In this document: piece by piece, positions 12,194-20,461 of the stretch
Position numbering within the stretch: position 1 is the first letter of the stretch
Layout: each line of letters starts with the position of its first letter
Source of the DNA: a virus
IMG/VR virus record: IMGVR_UViG_3300023174_002331
Coordinates: 1-32,302 of that record
DNA length: 32,302 nt
Reading direction: 5' to 3' (one strand)
Notes under the pieces: model-generated
What the model was told of the DNA's origin: nothing
Seen by the model: only the letters and a program-made list of their open reading frames with translations
Databases searched by the model: none
Translations under genes and position numbers: made by a program

Positions 12194-13119
12194 AAAGCAT
12201 AGCAATTACTGGCGCAACTGGGCTACTGGGTTCACACCTATCCAACTATTATTTATCTTTAGGGTGGGATGTATTTGTTTTATTAAAAGATGAGCACAGC
12301 AGAGCAGAGTTGTCGGATAAGGTTAATAAGGTATATGGAAGCATTAACAACAAAACAGATATTGATTTCTTTATAGAAAAATCCAGACCAGATTACTTTA
12401 TCCATCTTGCAGCACAAACTCAGGCGTATGACTCAATTAAGTATCCATATAATACTTTTTATACAAACCTAGTTGGTACACTAAATGTGCTTGAATCATT
12501 AAGAGAGTATAAAAATTGTAAGTCTATCATCGTTGCATCTAGTGATAAAGCCTACGGTGAATTGGTAAATGATGAATATTTTGAAGATCACATTCTTAAT
12601 GGTATATATCCATATGATGCATCTAAAACTATTACAGACATAATGTGTAATTCATATAGAAACACATACAATATGCCAGTAGTAACTACCCGTGCTTGCA
12701 ACATATATGGAACTGGAGATAACAATATACAAAGATTAGTTCCTGGAGTTGTAAAGGCTTTTAAGGATGGGGCAATTTTTACTATCAGAAATGGTGGAAG
12801 AGATATTAGAGAATATATTAATGTTCAAGATGTTGTTTCAGCATACGATAAGATTTTGTCTTACGGGGAAACAGTTAATAACATACCGTCGTTTAATATT
12901 TCTTCTGGAGAAAGATATTCTACTCTTGAGGTATTTAATCTTATACAGCACTCTATTGGAGAAAAGGTTAATCATGAAATTATTGAGAGCGATGGCTTTG
13001 AAATTAAGAAACAGTTTATGAACTCATCTTTGTTGCAAGAAAAAACTGGGTGGATGCCACAGCATAATATGAAAGATAGTATGAAGGACATAGTTGCTTT
13101 CTATGTGGAAAATAAATGA
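12190..13119 (+). CDS. extended SDR sugar-nucleotide dehydratase/epimerase
   Basis: 309 aa. IAITGATGLLGSHL has the NAD-binding GxxGxxG at 8-14. ASSDKAYGE (about 116-124) supplies the catalytic Ser and DK motif, and YPYDASK gives YxxxK at 142-146. RACNIYGTGDNNIQRLVPG and GGRDIREYINVQDVVSAYDK resemble CDP-glucose 4,6-dehydratase and GDP-mannose 4,6-dehydratase relatives; the SDKAYG and GDNN...RLVPG strings fit the CDP-glucose type best. With the CTP transferase upstream, it may make a CDP-deoxysugar; this is inference. Confidence 0.85.
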   Translation: MKSIAITGATGLLGSHLSNYYLSLGWDVFVLLKDEHSRAELSDKVNKVYGSINNKTDIDFFIEKSRPDYFIHLAAQTQAYDSIKYPYNTFYTNLVGTLNVLESLREYKNCKSIIVASSDKAYGELVNDEYFEDHILNGIYPYDASKTITDIMCNSYRNTYNMPVVTTRACNIYGTGDNNIQRLVPGVVKAFKDGAIFTIRNGGRDIREYINVQDVVSAYDKILSYGETVNNIPSFNISSGERYSTLEVFNLIQHSIGEKVNHEIIESDGFEIKKQFMNSSLLQEKTGWMPQHNMKDSMKDIVAFYVENK

Positions 13120-13625
13120 ATATAAATTTTGGTTGTGGAAGTATTCAGCCTTCTGATTGGATTAATATAGATCTTGATCCAGAGTTTAATACCGAGCATA
13201 AAAACTTAAACTCAATCCCAGATAACTCTTGTGACATAATTGTTTGTCATGCAATAATTTGTTGTGTTAAATATCATGATATCGAAAAGGTATTGTCAGA
13301 ATTTTATAGAGTTTTAAAACCAAATGGAGTTGTAAGAATTAGCCTTCCAGATATAATTTCTGGATTTGAAGCATATAAAAACAATAACATTAATTTCTTT
13401 CCTAACTCTGAAGATGATTTAGATAAACGCTTCTCTGCATGGCTAACATGGTACTCACAGTCAGCATCCTTATTAACAGATAAAGCATTACAATATAAAC
13501 TAAAAGACTCTGGATTTAACTCTGTATCAAAAACAGAATTTAAACAAACAGCATATTCAAATGAAAAGATTTATGAACTTGATACAAGAGAGCACGAGTT
13601 TTACTTTGTGGAGGCAATAAAATGA
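13116..13625 (+). CDS. class I SAM-dependent methyltransferase (Methyltransf_11-like)
   Basis: 169 aa. INFGCGSIQPSDWINIDLDP is motif I of the methyltransferase fold, although the GCG is followed by SIQP instead of the usual GxG. SIPDNSCDIIVCHAI is motif II/III, and VLSEFYRVLKPNGVVRISLP is the hallmark post-motif strand. It is short, with no clear acceptor domain. Probable target is a sugar intermediate or glycan in this island. ATGA overlap at both ends. Confidence 0.8.
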   Translation: MNINFGCGSIQPSDWINIDLDPEFNTEHKNLNSIPDNSCDIIVCHAIICCVKYHDIEKVLSEFYRVLKPNGVVRISLPDIISGFEAYKNNNINFFPNSEDDLDKRFSAWLTWYSQSASLLTDKALQYKLKDSGFNSVSKTEFKQTAYSNEKIYELDTREHEFYFVEAIK

Positions 13626-14329
13626 CAGAAATGATTAAAACAACTCTTAACGGAGAGTTTGAGATGGTGCTTCCAAAACATCGTGCAGAGAGACCAGAGT
13701 GGTATTCTGAGTCTGGTTGGGAAAAGTTACGACTTAAGTCAATGCATAACCATATTGGTAGTGGGGATGTAGTTTATTATGTTGGTGCAGAAGAAGGAGA
13801 GTTCCCCGCACTTTGTCAAATGTGGGGGGCAGAATTAGTTTTGTTTGAACCAAACCCTAAAGTGTGGTCACATCTTCCATTAACTTGGACATCTAATAAT
13901 CTAGAACTTCCAATGGTCTGTATTCCTGGATTTGCATCAGATAAAATAAATAACCTTTTACGCATTTATTATAATGAATGGCCACCAGAGGTTAATGATG
14001 TTATTGAAGCAGCACACGGATTTAAAGAATTATACCTTGAAGGTGATTCATATGGTCAGATTACTATAGATTCATGTGTATATGATCATGGTATTAAACC
14101 ACCTACCGCCATTTCATTGGACGTAGAGGGCAGCGAATGGAGAGTTCTAGGAGGGGCTGAGAAAGTACTTAGAGAGCACAAACCAAAGATTTGGCTATCT
14201 GGACACCCAGAGTTTATGCTACAGCAATGGGATGAATCTTTATATAATCTTAGACAGTGGATAAAGGGGTTTGGATATAAAGAAACCTTGCTTGACTACC
14301 AACATGAGGTTCATTTATTTTATGAGTAG
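13622..14329 (+). CDS. FkbM-type methyltransferase
   Basis: 235 aa. DVVYYVGAEEGEFPALC is motif I, AELVLFEPNPKVW motif II, and SLDVEGSEWRVLGGAEKVLR (DVEGSEW at 167-173) is the FkbM/Methyltransf_21 signature. FkbM enzymes O-methylate hydroxyls, often on sugars of surface glycans. It overlaps both neighbours, so it is translated as part of the sugar operon. Confidence 0.85.
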   Translation: MTEMIKTTLNGEFEMVLPKHRAERPEWYSESGWEKLRLKSMHNHIGSGDVVYYVGAEEGEFPALCQMWGAELVLFEPNPKVWSHLPLTWTSNNLELPMVCIPGFASDKINNLLRIYYNEWPPEVNDVIEAAHGFKELYLEGDSYGQITIDSCVYDHGIKPPTAISLDVEGSEWRVLGGAEKVLREHKPKIWLSGHPEFMLQQWDESLYNLRQWIKGFGYKETLLDYQHEVHLFYE

Positions 14330-14945
14330 TCTAATTTTTTGTCCACATACAGATGATGCAATTTTTTCTTTAGGTGATTATATTATCGACAATCCTGATA
14401 ATATTTTTACTATTGCATCAGCATTTGCTGGTATACCAACAGATGAAGTTGGACATAAAAAACACACACAATTAAGACAAGAGCATGATGAAGCATGTTC
14501 TATGATAAATGCCAAGGTTATTAATGGAGACTTGTTAGACGATGTTTATGGAAAACAAGATGAAGATCATTTAATAGAGTGGATAAAATCTATAATTGTA
14601 AACTTTGATAACATATATATACCGATTGGAATTTATCATCCAGACCATGTGCTATTATCAAATACTTTATTTAATTTAATGAAAGATTTTGATAAAACAT
14701 ATTTTATTTATTCTGAATTACCATATAGGGTTTTATATCCAGACTTACATAAGCATAGACTTAGACAGTTCAAATCAGAATATAGTATAGAAAATATTGG
14801 TATTAACTTTACACCGCACAAGATTGATGCAATAAAAAAATATAACTCACAGATTGCACATGTTCATAATCCATCTTATATCGATGAAGATTTAATAGGA
14901 AAACTTCTTGTGCATGAGAAGTTGTGGAGGATCGTAAAATTATAA
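14322..14945 (+). CDS. PIG-L (LmbE) family deacetylase
   Basis: 207 aa from ATG 14322, chosen over the upstream in-frame start (14271) because it brings the conserved core to the N-terminus and leaves an 8-nt overlap. LIFCPHTDDAIFSLG holds the PHxDD zinc site (residues 8-12) and IYHPDH (104-109) gives the third zinc ligand. QLRQEHDEACSMI is the usual helix after the first motif. Members deacetylate N-acetyl sugars in glycan, GPI or mycothiol pathways. It would trim an N-acetyl group from an island intermediate. Confidence 0.88.
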   Translation: MSSLIFCPHTDDAIFSLGDYIIDNPDNIFTIASAFAGIPTDEVGHKKHTQLRQEHDEACSMINAKVINGDLLDDVYGKQDEDHLIEWIKSIIVNFDNIYIPIGIYHPDHVLLSNTLFNLMKDFDKTYFIYSELPYRVLYPDLHKHRLRQFKSEYSIENIGINFTPHKIDAIKKYNSQIAHVHNPSYIDEDLIGKLLVHEKLWRIVKL

Positions 14946-15793
14946 AAGCATACCTTCTTTCTTTTAGCGAAAATGATTGTGCTGCCGACAAGTGGGATTA
15001 TGGTCTATTAAAAGAAATCTTTACTAAATATGAGATAGAGCAAATTAAAGTAACTTCTTTGCCACAAGAAGAAAGAGCCATCGTTGTTGTTCCTGGGCCA
15101 CAGAACATTAGACATGAGGAATATATCAATCAAGAAATACAAAAAATATCAAGGCTTGTTTTGTTTATTAATGGTGACGAAGAAGGTAAGTTTGATATAA
15201 CTAAGATAAATCATCCAAATGCTGAAATATGGGTTCAGTATCCATATGCTAAACATCATAAATTAAATAAACTACCTATTGGTGTACCCCAACATTTAAA
15301 AAAGTTAGTTCCAGAATACCCTTCAAAAGATTATGACGTATATTTTAGTGGCCAGATAACTCATCAAAGAAGGAAGCAAATAGCAGAGGTGCTACCCTCT
15401 TTACCAAATACCCTTTTTACCCTCACAGCAGGCTTTGCACAGGGCGGAGAGCCTAAAGACTACTATAAGGCCTTAGCCAGTGCCAAGATCGCCCCTGCGC
15501 CTGCTGGCGCTGCAACAGTAGACACCTTTAGGTTCTTTGAGGCAATTGAGATGCTTTGTCTGCCAATTGGAGATATGATAAATTCAAAGGGTATTTATCT
15601 GGAGTTCTATAAAGATGTTTTTGGGTATGAGCCACCTACATCATATGTTTCTGATTGGTCAGAACTAACTACTTTACTACCGAATTTATTAGAAAACTAT
15701 CCACAAAATATGCATACGATAGTTTCTTGGTGGATAAAATATAAGAGAGACCTGGGTATAAAGATTATGAGGCAAGTTAATGAAGAAAAGTGA
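14924..15793 (+). CDS. exostosin/GT47-like glycosyltransferase
   Basis: About 285 aa. KDYDVYFSGQITHQRRKQIA resembles the exostosin central motif (DxxxSGxxxxxR), and later APAPAGAATVDTFRFFEAIE followed by LCLPIG is the DTxRxxEAl..G-P signature. Start is uncertain: GTG 14924 is the first in-frame option, but GGAGG at 14926-14930 would ideally serve a start about 8 nt later, where an ATT codon (14939) lies. It overlaps the PIG-L gene by 22 nt. Confidence 0.75.
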   Translation: MEDRKIIKAYLLSFSENDCAADKWDYGLLKEIFTKYEIEQIKVTSLPQEERAIVVVPGPQNIRHEEYINQEIQKISRLVLFINGDEEGKFDITKINHPNAEIWVQYPYAKHHKLNKLPIGVPQHLKKLVPEYPSKDYDVYFSGQITHQRRKQIAEVLPSLPNTLFTLTAGFAQGGEPKDYYKALASAKIAPAPAGAATVDTFRFFEAIEMLCLPIGDMINSKGIYLEFYKDVFGYEPPTSYVSDWSELTTLLPNLLENYPQNMHTIVSWWIKYKRDLGIKIMRQVNEEK

Positions 15794-16511
15794 TATAACA
15801 ATTGTAATAGCAACATCTGTGTTGCCAAGTCACCCAGATACGCATATTATTGATGAAACCATTGGGGCTATACGATCTCATTTTCCTAAAAATGAAATAA
15901 TCTTACAGATAGATGGGCTTAGAGAAGAAAGATTAAATCGCAAAGCAGATTATGATGAATATAAAAATATAATGTTATGGAAGTGTTTGCATGAATGGAA
16001 CAATGTTCTTCCTATTATATTTGATGAACACTCTCATCAAACTACTATGATGCGTAAAACTATTGATTTAATAGATACCCCGTTAATGTTATATGTTGAA
16101 GGAGATGCACCAATTACTCCTGATATTGAAATAGATTGGGATAAGTGCATACAATTAATAAAAACTAAAAAGGCAAAGACTATTCGTTTTCACTTTGAAG
16201 CATCAATACCACAAGACCATAATCATTTAATGCTTGGTCTTGAAGATGGATTTATGAAAACAACACAATGGAGTCAGAGACCACACCTTAGTACTGTGCA
16301 ATATTATAGAAATGTTGTTCTTCCTTACTCTGATGAAAAAACTTTTATTGAAGATAGGTTTCATGGAAAGGTTCAAGATGATTCATGGGAAGACCATAAA
16401 CTTTGGATATATCATCCAGAAGGAAATATTAAAAGATCTTATCATTTAGATGGACGTGAAGGTGGAAGAAAGTTTACAGCCGACGATGAGGCATGGGGGC
16501 TAACTGAATGA
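15780..16511 (+). CDS. glycosyltransferase, GT2/GT-A-like
   Basis: 243 aa. SDITIVIATSVLPSHPDTHI at the N-terminus matches the GT2 donor-site strand, and LMLYVEGDAPITPDIEIDW at about 100-118 holds an EGD motif in the place of DxD. Later KVQDDSWEDHKLWIYHPEG is a likely acceptor loop. ATG 15780 overlaps the previous gene by 14 nt. No closer family recognised; the sugar is unknown. Confidence 0.7.
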   Translation: MKKSDITIVIATSVLPSHPDTHIIDETIGAIRSHFPKNEIILQIDGLREERLNRKADYDEYKNIMLWKCLHEWNNVLPIIFDEHSHQTTMMRKTIDLIDTPLMLYVEGDAPITPDIEIDWDKCIQLIKTKKAKTIRFHFEASIPQDHNHLMLGLEDGFMKTTQWSQRPHLSTVQYYRNVVLPYSDEKTFIEDRFHGKVQDDSWEDHKLWIYHPEGNIKRSYHLDGREGGRKFTADDEAWGLTE

Positions 16512-17542
16512 GACTTGGCATTATTGCAAGATCAGATAACACTGGTTTAGGTAATCAAACTAGAGAACTTGTTAATATGCTTAATCCAACAAAGATAATG
16601 CTTATTAACTCCTTATCTTTTAATAGGAATAAACAACATCCAGAATGGTATGAGAATTATGACTGCCAACATATTCGTGGTTTTCCAAGAGCATTTGAAA
16701 TAGATCATTTCTTAAAAGGATTAGATGTTGTATTAACTTGTGAAACATTCTATAACAAAGAGTTTATTGAGTTAGCAAGAAGAAAAAAAGTAAAGACTGT
16801 ATTGCAATACAACTATGAGTTTTTGGAGTATTTGGCACAACCAACACTTGCTTTACCCGATGTTCTGCTGGCACCAAGCCTTTGGAACTTTGAGCATGTA
16901 ACAGAATTGTTTGGAAGTAAAACAAATGTAACATATCTACCGCCTCCAACAGATCATATACTATTTAATGCTGTAAGAGAAAATAATATTTCTAATCATC
17001 ATAATAAAATATTACACATTGGTGGTAAGGCTGCATCCGAAGATAGAAACGGAACTAAATCTGTTGTTGAGATGCTTAAGTATTCACAAGAAGATTTTGA
17101 AGTTGTTATTAAAACACAAACACCTCTTGAACTAAAATGCAATGATCCAAGACTAATAGTTGACACAAACGATGTACTTAACAGAGAAAGCATGTATGAT
17201 GGCTTTGATGCAATGATTTTGCCTAGAAGATATGCTGGTCTTTGCTTGCCAATGAATGAGGCTTTAATGAGTGGACTGCCAGTATTCATGACAGACATAT
17301 CACCAAACAATAGAATACTTCCACAAGAGTGGCTGGCACAGTCTAAAAAGATTGGTAGCCTAAGAACAAGAACAGTTCTTGATGTTTACTCTGCTGATCC
17401 AAGAAACCTTGCACGTATTATTGATGATTATATGAAAGAAAAAAATACAACTGCTGAAAAACAAAAAGCATTTGATGTTGGAACAAACAACTTTTCTGTT
17501 GAAAATCTAAAACAAAAGTATCTAGATATTTTAAAGAAATAA
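16508..17542 (+). CDS. glycosyltransferase family 4-like (GT-B)
   Basis: 344 aa. MRLGIIARSDNTGLGNQTRE has the GLGNQT Gly loop of GT-B N-domains. ILHIGGKAASEDRNGTKSVV begins the C-domain, and YAGLCLPMNEALMSGLPVFM is the GxxxP..EALmsGlPV donor-binding motif (about residues 242-261). Last gene of the rightward island: it ends 5 nt before a strong terminator. Sugar and acceptor are unknown. Confidence 0.82.
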   Translation: MRLGIIARSDNTGLGNQTRELVNMLNPTKIMLINSLSFNRNKQHPEWYENYDCQHIRGFPRAFEIDHFLKGLDVVLTCETFYNKEFIELARRKKVKTVLQYNYEFLEYLAQPTLALPDVLLAPSLWNFEHVTELFGSKTNVTYLPPPTDHILFNAVRENNISNHHNKILHIGGKAASEDRNGTKSVVEMLKYSQEDFEVVIKTQTPLELKCNDPRLIVDTNDVLNRESMYDGFDAMILPRRYAGLCLPMNEALMSGLPVFMTDISPNNRILPQEWLAQSKKIGSLRTRTVLDVYSADPRNLARIIDDYMKEKNTTAEKQKAFDVGTNNFSVENLKQKYLDILKK

Positions 17543-17564
17543 AAAAGCGGATCCGAAGATCCGC
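17541..17564. terminator. bidirectional terminator between convergent arms
   Basis: GCGGATC (17547-17553), loop CGAA, GATCCGC (17558-17564). For leftward transcripts the stem is followed by a run of six Ts (complement of A 17541-17546), an ideal intrinsic terminator. For rightward transcripts the tail is only CCTTCT, so it is weaker. It separates the rightward island from the leftward arm. Confidence 0.88.
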
Positions 17565-17583
17565 CCTTCTATGTAAGATAAAC

Positions 17584-17850
17584 TTACTTCTTTGCAGCAG
17601 GCTTCTTTGCAGCCTTCTTCTTAACAACCTTAGCATTCTTTAGTGCTGCTTCAATATCTGATTCAGCAGGCATACGTCCAAATGCCTTATCGTTAGGGTT
17701 GACTGCTCTCAAAACTACTGGCACGAGTGCACCAATTAGTGAGTAAGCCAAAGTCTCTGGATCTGTCACACCAGATGCGTACATTGCTGTTGCTGCACCA
17801 AGAACTGATCGTCCGTATGATGCAAGTACTGCTTTAATTTGTTCGTTCAT
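17584..17850 (-). CDS. holin-like membrane protein (88 aa)
   Basis: MNEQIKAVLASYGRSVLGAA, a hydrophobic segment around residues 15-30, then LAYSLIGALVPVVLRAV (33-50): two probable transmembrane helices. The last 15 residues are Lys/Ala-rich (KKKAAKKPAAKK), a classic dibasic holin tail, and VNPNDKAFGR recurs in phage proteins of this kind. Good GGAGG before the start. Last gene of the leftward arm. Holin function is inferred from topology. Confidence 0.65.
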   Translation of the reverse strand: MNEQIKAVLASYGRSVLGAATAMYASGVTDPETLAYSLIGALVPVVLRAVNPNDKAFGRMPAESDIEAALKNAKVVKKKAAKKPAAKK

Positions 17851-17860
17851 TTTATTCCTC

Positions 17861-18019
17861 CTAGGATATAACTTTCATTAGTATTGCGTAGCCAGCCCAT
17901 AGGCCTACGATGCCTGCGACCCCTGCAAAAACAGGTGGTGCTGGAACTGGCAATTTGAATGCAGCAAATACAACACCACATCCAAAACCTGTTAGTACTG
18001 ATAGTACTATGTCTTTCAT
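17861..18019 (-). CDS. XapX-like membrane protein (52 aa)
   Basis: MKDIVLSVLTGFGCGVVFAA then KLPVPAPPVFAGVAGIVGLW. The GxxxGxxFxxxxLPxPAPP pattern is the XapX domain signature (a short two-helix membrane protein of unknown function). Helices about 3-22 and 28-48. GGAGGAAAA precedes ATG. It precedes the holin-like gene, overlapping its ribosome site, so it may be an accessory lysis protein; this is inference. Confidence 0.78.
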   Translation of the reverse strand: MKDIVLSVLTGFGCGVVFAAFKLPVPAPPVFAGVAGIVGLWAGYAILMKVIS

Positions 18020-18183
18020 TTTTCCTCCAGTATATATTGTTTATGATGATTTTTACAAAAGTCTACAAATCTTGTATCTGTCATTGCAAGAACCTTTGCT
18101 TCATCAATACATTGTTCTATTTCACAAACAGCATAATCATATGCTATTGTTTGTTCAAAGTTTTTTAATTTTGGAATAATCAT
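18016..18183 (-). CDS. small hypothetical protein (55 aa)
   Basis: MIIPKLKNFEQTIAYDYAVC followed by EIEQCIDEAKVLAMTD and ending HHKQYILEEK. ATGA overlaps with both neighbours show that it is part of the operon. Two Cys and two adjacent His near the end; no family recognised. Confidence 0.65.
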   Translation of the reverse strand: MIIPKLKNFEQTIAYDYAVCEIEQCIDEAKVLAMTDTRFVDFCKNHHKQYILEEK

Positions 18184-18395
18184 TCCTTCACTCCATAATT
18201 ATTACTTGGATTTTCAGGATGATCTATCGGTGTTGGAGCGGTACACATAGTTCCACAATCATTACACTGTATATCTAAATGGTACATTCCTACCATGTAT
18301 GTTGCTATATCAAATGACACTAACGCTCTAAACAATGTACCGCCACAACTTGGACACTCACAAGTTGGGATACCTCTAGCGTCTATCATCGGCAT
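18180..18395 (-). CDS. zinc-ribbon small protein (71 aa)
   Basis: CECPSCGGTLFRALV at about residues 12-26 and IQCNDCGTMC near 42-51 give two CxxC knuckles, a zinc ribbon. The N-terminal MPMIDARGIP resembles small phage zinc proteins. Sits between overlapping genes. Role unknown. Confidence 0.7.
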   Translation of the reverse strand: MPMIDARGIPTCECPSCGGTLFRALVSFDIATYMVGMYHLDIQCNDCGTMCTAPTPIDHPENPSNNYGVKE

Positions 18396-18801
18396 CTTCT
18401 GGAAGCATTTTCTTTAAATCTTTATATGCACTAGATATTTTTTTCATTGAATGGTAGTGTGGATAAGCATCTCCAACAATACCATACTCATCAAAATACA
18501 TTATTTCTGGTTCAATATCTCTAATAAAACTTTCTAATTGTTTCTGTACATCTTCGATGTACTCAAATGCCCAGTCACGGGAATCAGAAAGAAACTTAAT
18601 AAAGTTTTCCTTATGGATATCTTGATCTTCTTTGTTAATTGGAGATTGAAGAGTTGTCTCAAATGCTTCTTGCATAGTTGAGTTAAGGACGACCATCTGT
18701 GCAAAAGCCTTACTTATAGAATTAAGTCTCTTTAGTGTTGAAAAATATGCAACACAAAAAGATATTGAAACTAAACTAAGTACTATCACCATGATTCTCA
18801 T
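18376..18801 (-). CDS. membrane-anchored hypothetical protein (141 aa)
   Basis: MRIMVIVLSLVSISFCVAYF is one N-terminal membrane helix, followed by a long helical, charged region (SISKAFAQMVVL; IEDVQKQLESFIRDIEPEIM), so an anchored coiled-coil-like protein is likely. AAGGA precedes the start. It ends in KKMLPEDADDRR. Possibly acts at the envelope in lysis or exclusion; not identifiable. Confidence 0.65.
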   Translation of the reverse strand: MRIMVIVLSLVSISFCVAYFSTLKRLNSISKAFAQMVVLNSTMQEAFETTLQSPINKEDQDIHKENFIKFLSDSRDWAFEYIEDVQKQLESFIRDIEPEIMYFDEYGIVGDAYPHYHSMKKISSAYKDLKKMLPEDADDRR

Positions 18802-18802
18802 A

Positions 18803-19735
18803 CTAATCCTTTTCTCTCAATACTATTGTATCACTAGCCATGCTATACATTTTTTTAAAGTTTAAGCCTGTTATTTTTTCATAATCTTCTATTGGTCTTT
18901 GCTGTCCTACACCATAGATACCGTTTTCAAGACCACATAGAACTCTTTTTTGTTTTTCTTTTGATAGAACTTCTAGTTCTTTCCATGAGATTTCTCTAAG
19001 GTTCCTGTCTTTCCAAACCTTGCTATAACCTTCACGAGTATAAAAATGATAAACAATTGTTACACATGGAGAATAGATGTCCCATCCCCTAGTCCAAGCC
19101 CTTATTGCAAAACATAGTTCCTCACCAAAAAAACTAATCTCTGGATCATATGGAACCTCTTCTATGATTTGTCCAGTAGAAAATATAAATCCTGCCAGAA
19201 TTGTTGTAGATTCTTCTGGAAGATTTTTATTAGACAGTTTGACTCTTTCAGCAGTCCACTCTCCACGCTTCGTCAGCATTGGCTTTTGTTTTGTAGGGTA
19301 TGGAGGTTGTGTCTTTGAGTTTTTAATAATACTTATTGTGTTATTTTGTTCTACATAAAATGGTGGTGGGAAATATGAAAGAATTATTTTATTATTATTA
19401 GATAATTCTTGAGACTTTTTATATTGTTGAATACAAAGCAAGTCCCAATTCTTTTCAAATACTGTGTGAGAATCAATCTGTAAGAAGTAATCTTGTTTAG
19501 AATACATTGATACAATTTGTGCTCTTGCATATCCAGCACCTCTTGCCATTTTAGGATGTATTGTTTTTAATGTAAGGTTTGGAACCCAAGAAAGGTCTGG
19601 GGCAAACTTTTCAAACTCTTGCAAGAATACACCAAAGTGTAAGTCTTGTGGATTTGCTGCATTATCTAGTGCAGAATGAATAGTTCTTTCCAGTTCTGGA
19701 TCTCTATAACTAGCAATAGATATAAAGATTGTCAC
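18803..19735 (-). CDS. GlcNAc-transferase-like glycosyltransferase (PF11397 type)
   Basis: 310 aa, GTG start at 19735 overlapping the previous stop (GTGA). TIFISIASYRDPELERTIHS at the N-terminus and HFGVFLQEF followed by ARGAGYARAQIVSMY are signatures of the Skp1-type GlcNAc transferase family. QIDSHTVFEKNW supplies the metal-binding DSH, and FFGEELCFAIRAWTRGW (about 224-240) the acceptor EE motif. It is the only large sugar-transfer gene in the leftward arm, so this activity is expressed apart from the island. Likely acts on a surface or virion protein; not certain. Confidence 0.8.
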   Translation of the reverse strand: MTIFISIASYRDPELERTIHSALDNAANPQDLHFGVFLQEFEKFAPDLSWVPNLTLKTIHPKMARGAGYARAQIVSMYSKQDYFLQIDSHTVFEKNWDLLCIQQYKKSQELSNNNKIILSYFPPPFYVEQNNTISIIKNSKTQPPYPTKQKPMLTKRGEWTAERVKLSNKNLPEESTTILAGFIFSTGQIIEEVPYDPEISFFGEELCFAIRAWTRGWDIYSPCVTIVYHFYTREGYSKVWKDRNLREISWKELEVLSKEKQKRVLCGLENGIYGVGQQRPIEDYEKITGLNFKKMYSMASDTIVLREKD

Positions 19736-19965
19736 TTAGGAAGCGCCTCTCTGGTAACTAAAACAATTGCACCTTCCATCTCAAGTGCATTCTTTAGTTT
19801 TACTACATACTGCAATGCTTGTATCTTATCATCATGAACAAGTCCAGAAAAATGCTTTTCATCTAACTTAATAGTGAGAAAATGTTCATTATCAATTATG
19901 TTTACACCAAAACCTTTTGGTGGTATGACTGAATGAAAAGCCCTACGCATTGCATCTGTATACAT
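19732..19965 (-). CDS. small hypothetical protein (77 aa)
   Basis: ATG 19965 is taken over an in-frame TTG at 19983 because it overlaps the previous stop (TAATG) and has GAGAAGAG upstream. The product, MYTDAMRRAFHSVIPPKGFG, has a beta-hairpin-like core (LTIKLDEKHFSGLVHDDKIQ). No family recognised. Confidence 0.6.
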   Translation of the reverse strand: MYTDAMRRAFHSVIPPKGFGVNIIDNEHFLTIKLDEKHFSGLVHDDKIQALQYVVKLKNALEMEGAIVLVTREALPK

Positions 19966-20174
19966 TACTCTTCTCTTTTCCAATGGAGATATGATTTAAT
20001 GTATACCGCTGCATATGCTAATGCAGAAAATATGAATCCATACTGATCAGTTATCAATGCATATGCTATCCATAGGACTTCATTAAATAGTAGTACAAAC
20101 CATCCCCAAATGGTCTTACGACCAACAAAGAAGATTCCAGTTACACCTATTACCGCTAATATCCACGACCACAT
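19965..20174 (-). CDS. small polytopic membrane protein (69 aa)
   Basis: MWSWILAVIGVTGIFFVGRK, then WGWFVLLFNEVLWIAYALIT, then FIFSALAYAAVYIKSYLHW: three membrane helices with a basic C-terminal tail. Resembles small actinophage membrane proteins with PnuC-like texture; a real transport role is doubtful at this size. Contains TACCGCT on the + strand at 20004 and 20151. Confidence 0.68.
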   Translation of the reverse strand: MWSWILAVIGVTGIFFVGRKTIWGWFVLLFNEVLWIAYALITDQYGFIFSALAYAAVYIKSYLHWKREE

Positions 20175-20175
20175 A

Positions 20176-20460
20176 TTACTGCTCCATTGTTAATGATTGC
20201 CAAGTCAAAGACCATTCTTGCTTTGATCTATGATTACTAAACTCTCTTGAGATTTCTCCACCTTCTAGGTAAATACCGCCCCAAACTCCCCATTCTTTAC
20301 CAGACACACCAACTGCAAAGCATCTCTTTGCTACTGGACATGTTCTACAAAGAGAATCAACAAACTCTCTGCTCTCTGGATTTTCTTCATATTGATCAAA
20401 AAATATATTTGTGTCAGAGCCTAAACACTGTGCATCATCTTTCCATAGATGTTGTTTCAT
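20176..20460 (-). CDS. WhiB-family transcriptional regulator
   Basis: 94 aa from ATG 20460, picked because AGGGGC precedes it; the longer frame to 20496 overlaps the upstream gene. Four Cys at 12, 38, 41 and 47 (Q-C, then CRTCPVAKRC) bind a [4Fe-4S] cluster, and WGVWGG at 57-62 is the invariant beta-turn. WhiB proteins occur only in Actinobacteria and their phages, and act with sigma A to redirect transcription. The phage copy could remodel host gene expression or block host WhiB. The C-terminus is short and lacks a strong AT-hook. Confidence 0.95.
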   Translation of the reverse strand: MKQHLWKDDAQCLGSDTNIFFDQYEENPESREFVDSLCRTCPVAKRCFAVGVSGKEWGVWGGIYLEGGEISREFSNHRSKQEWSLTWQSLTMEQ

Positions 20461-20461
20461 G

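Noticed and set aside
18910-19400. Rightward 93-aa frame over the GlcNAc-transferase-like gene
   Set aside because: Antisense shadow of a strongly conserved leftward gene; no ribosome site or own promoter.
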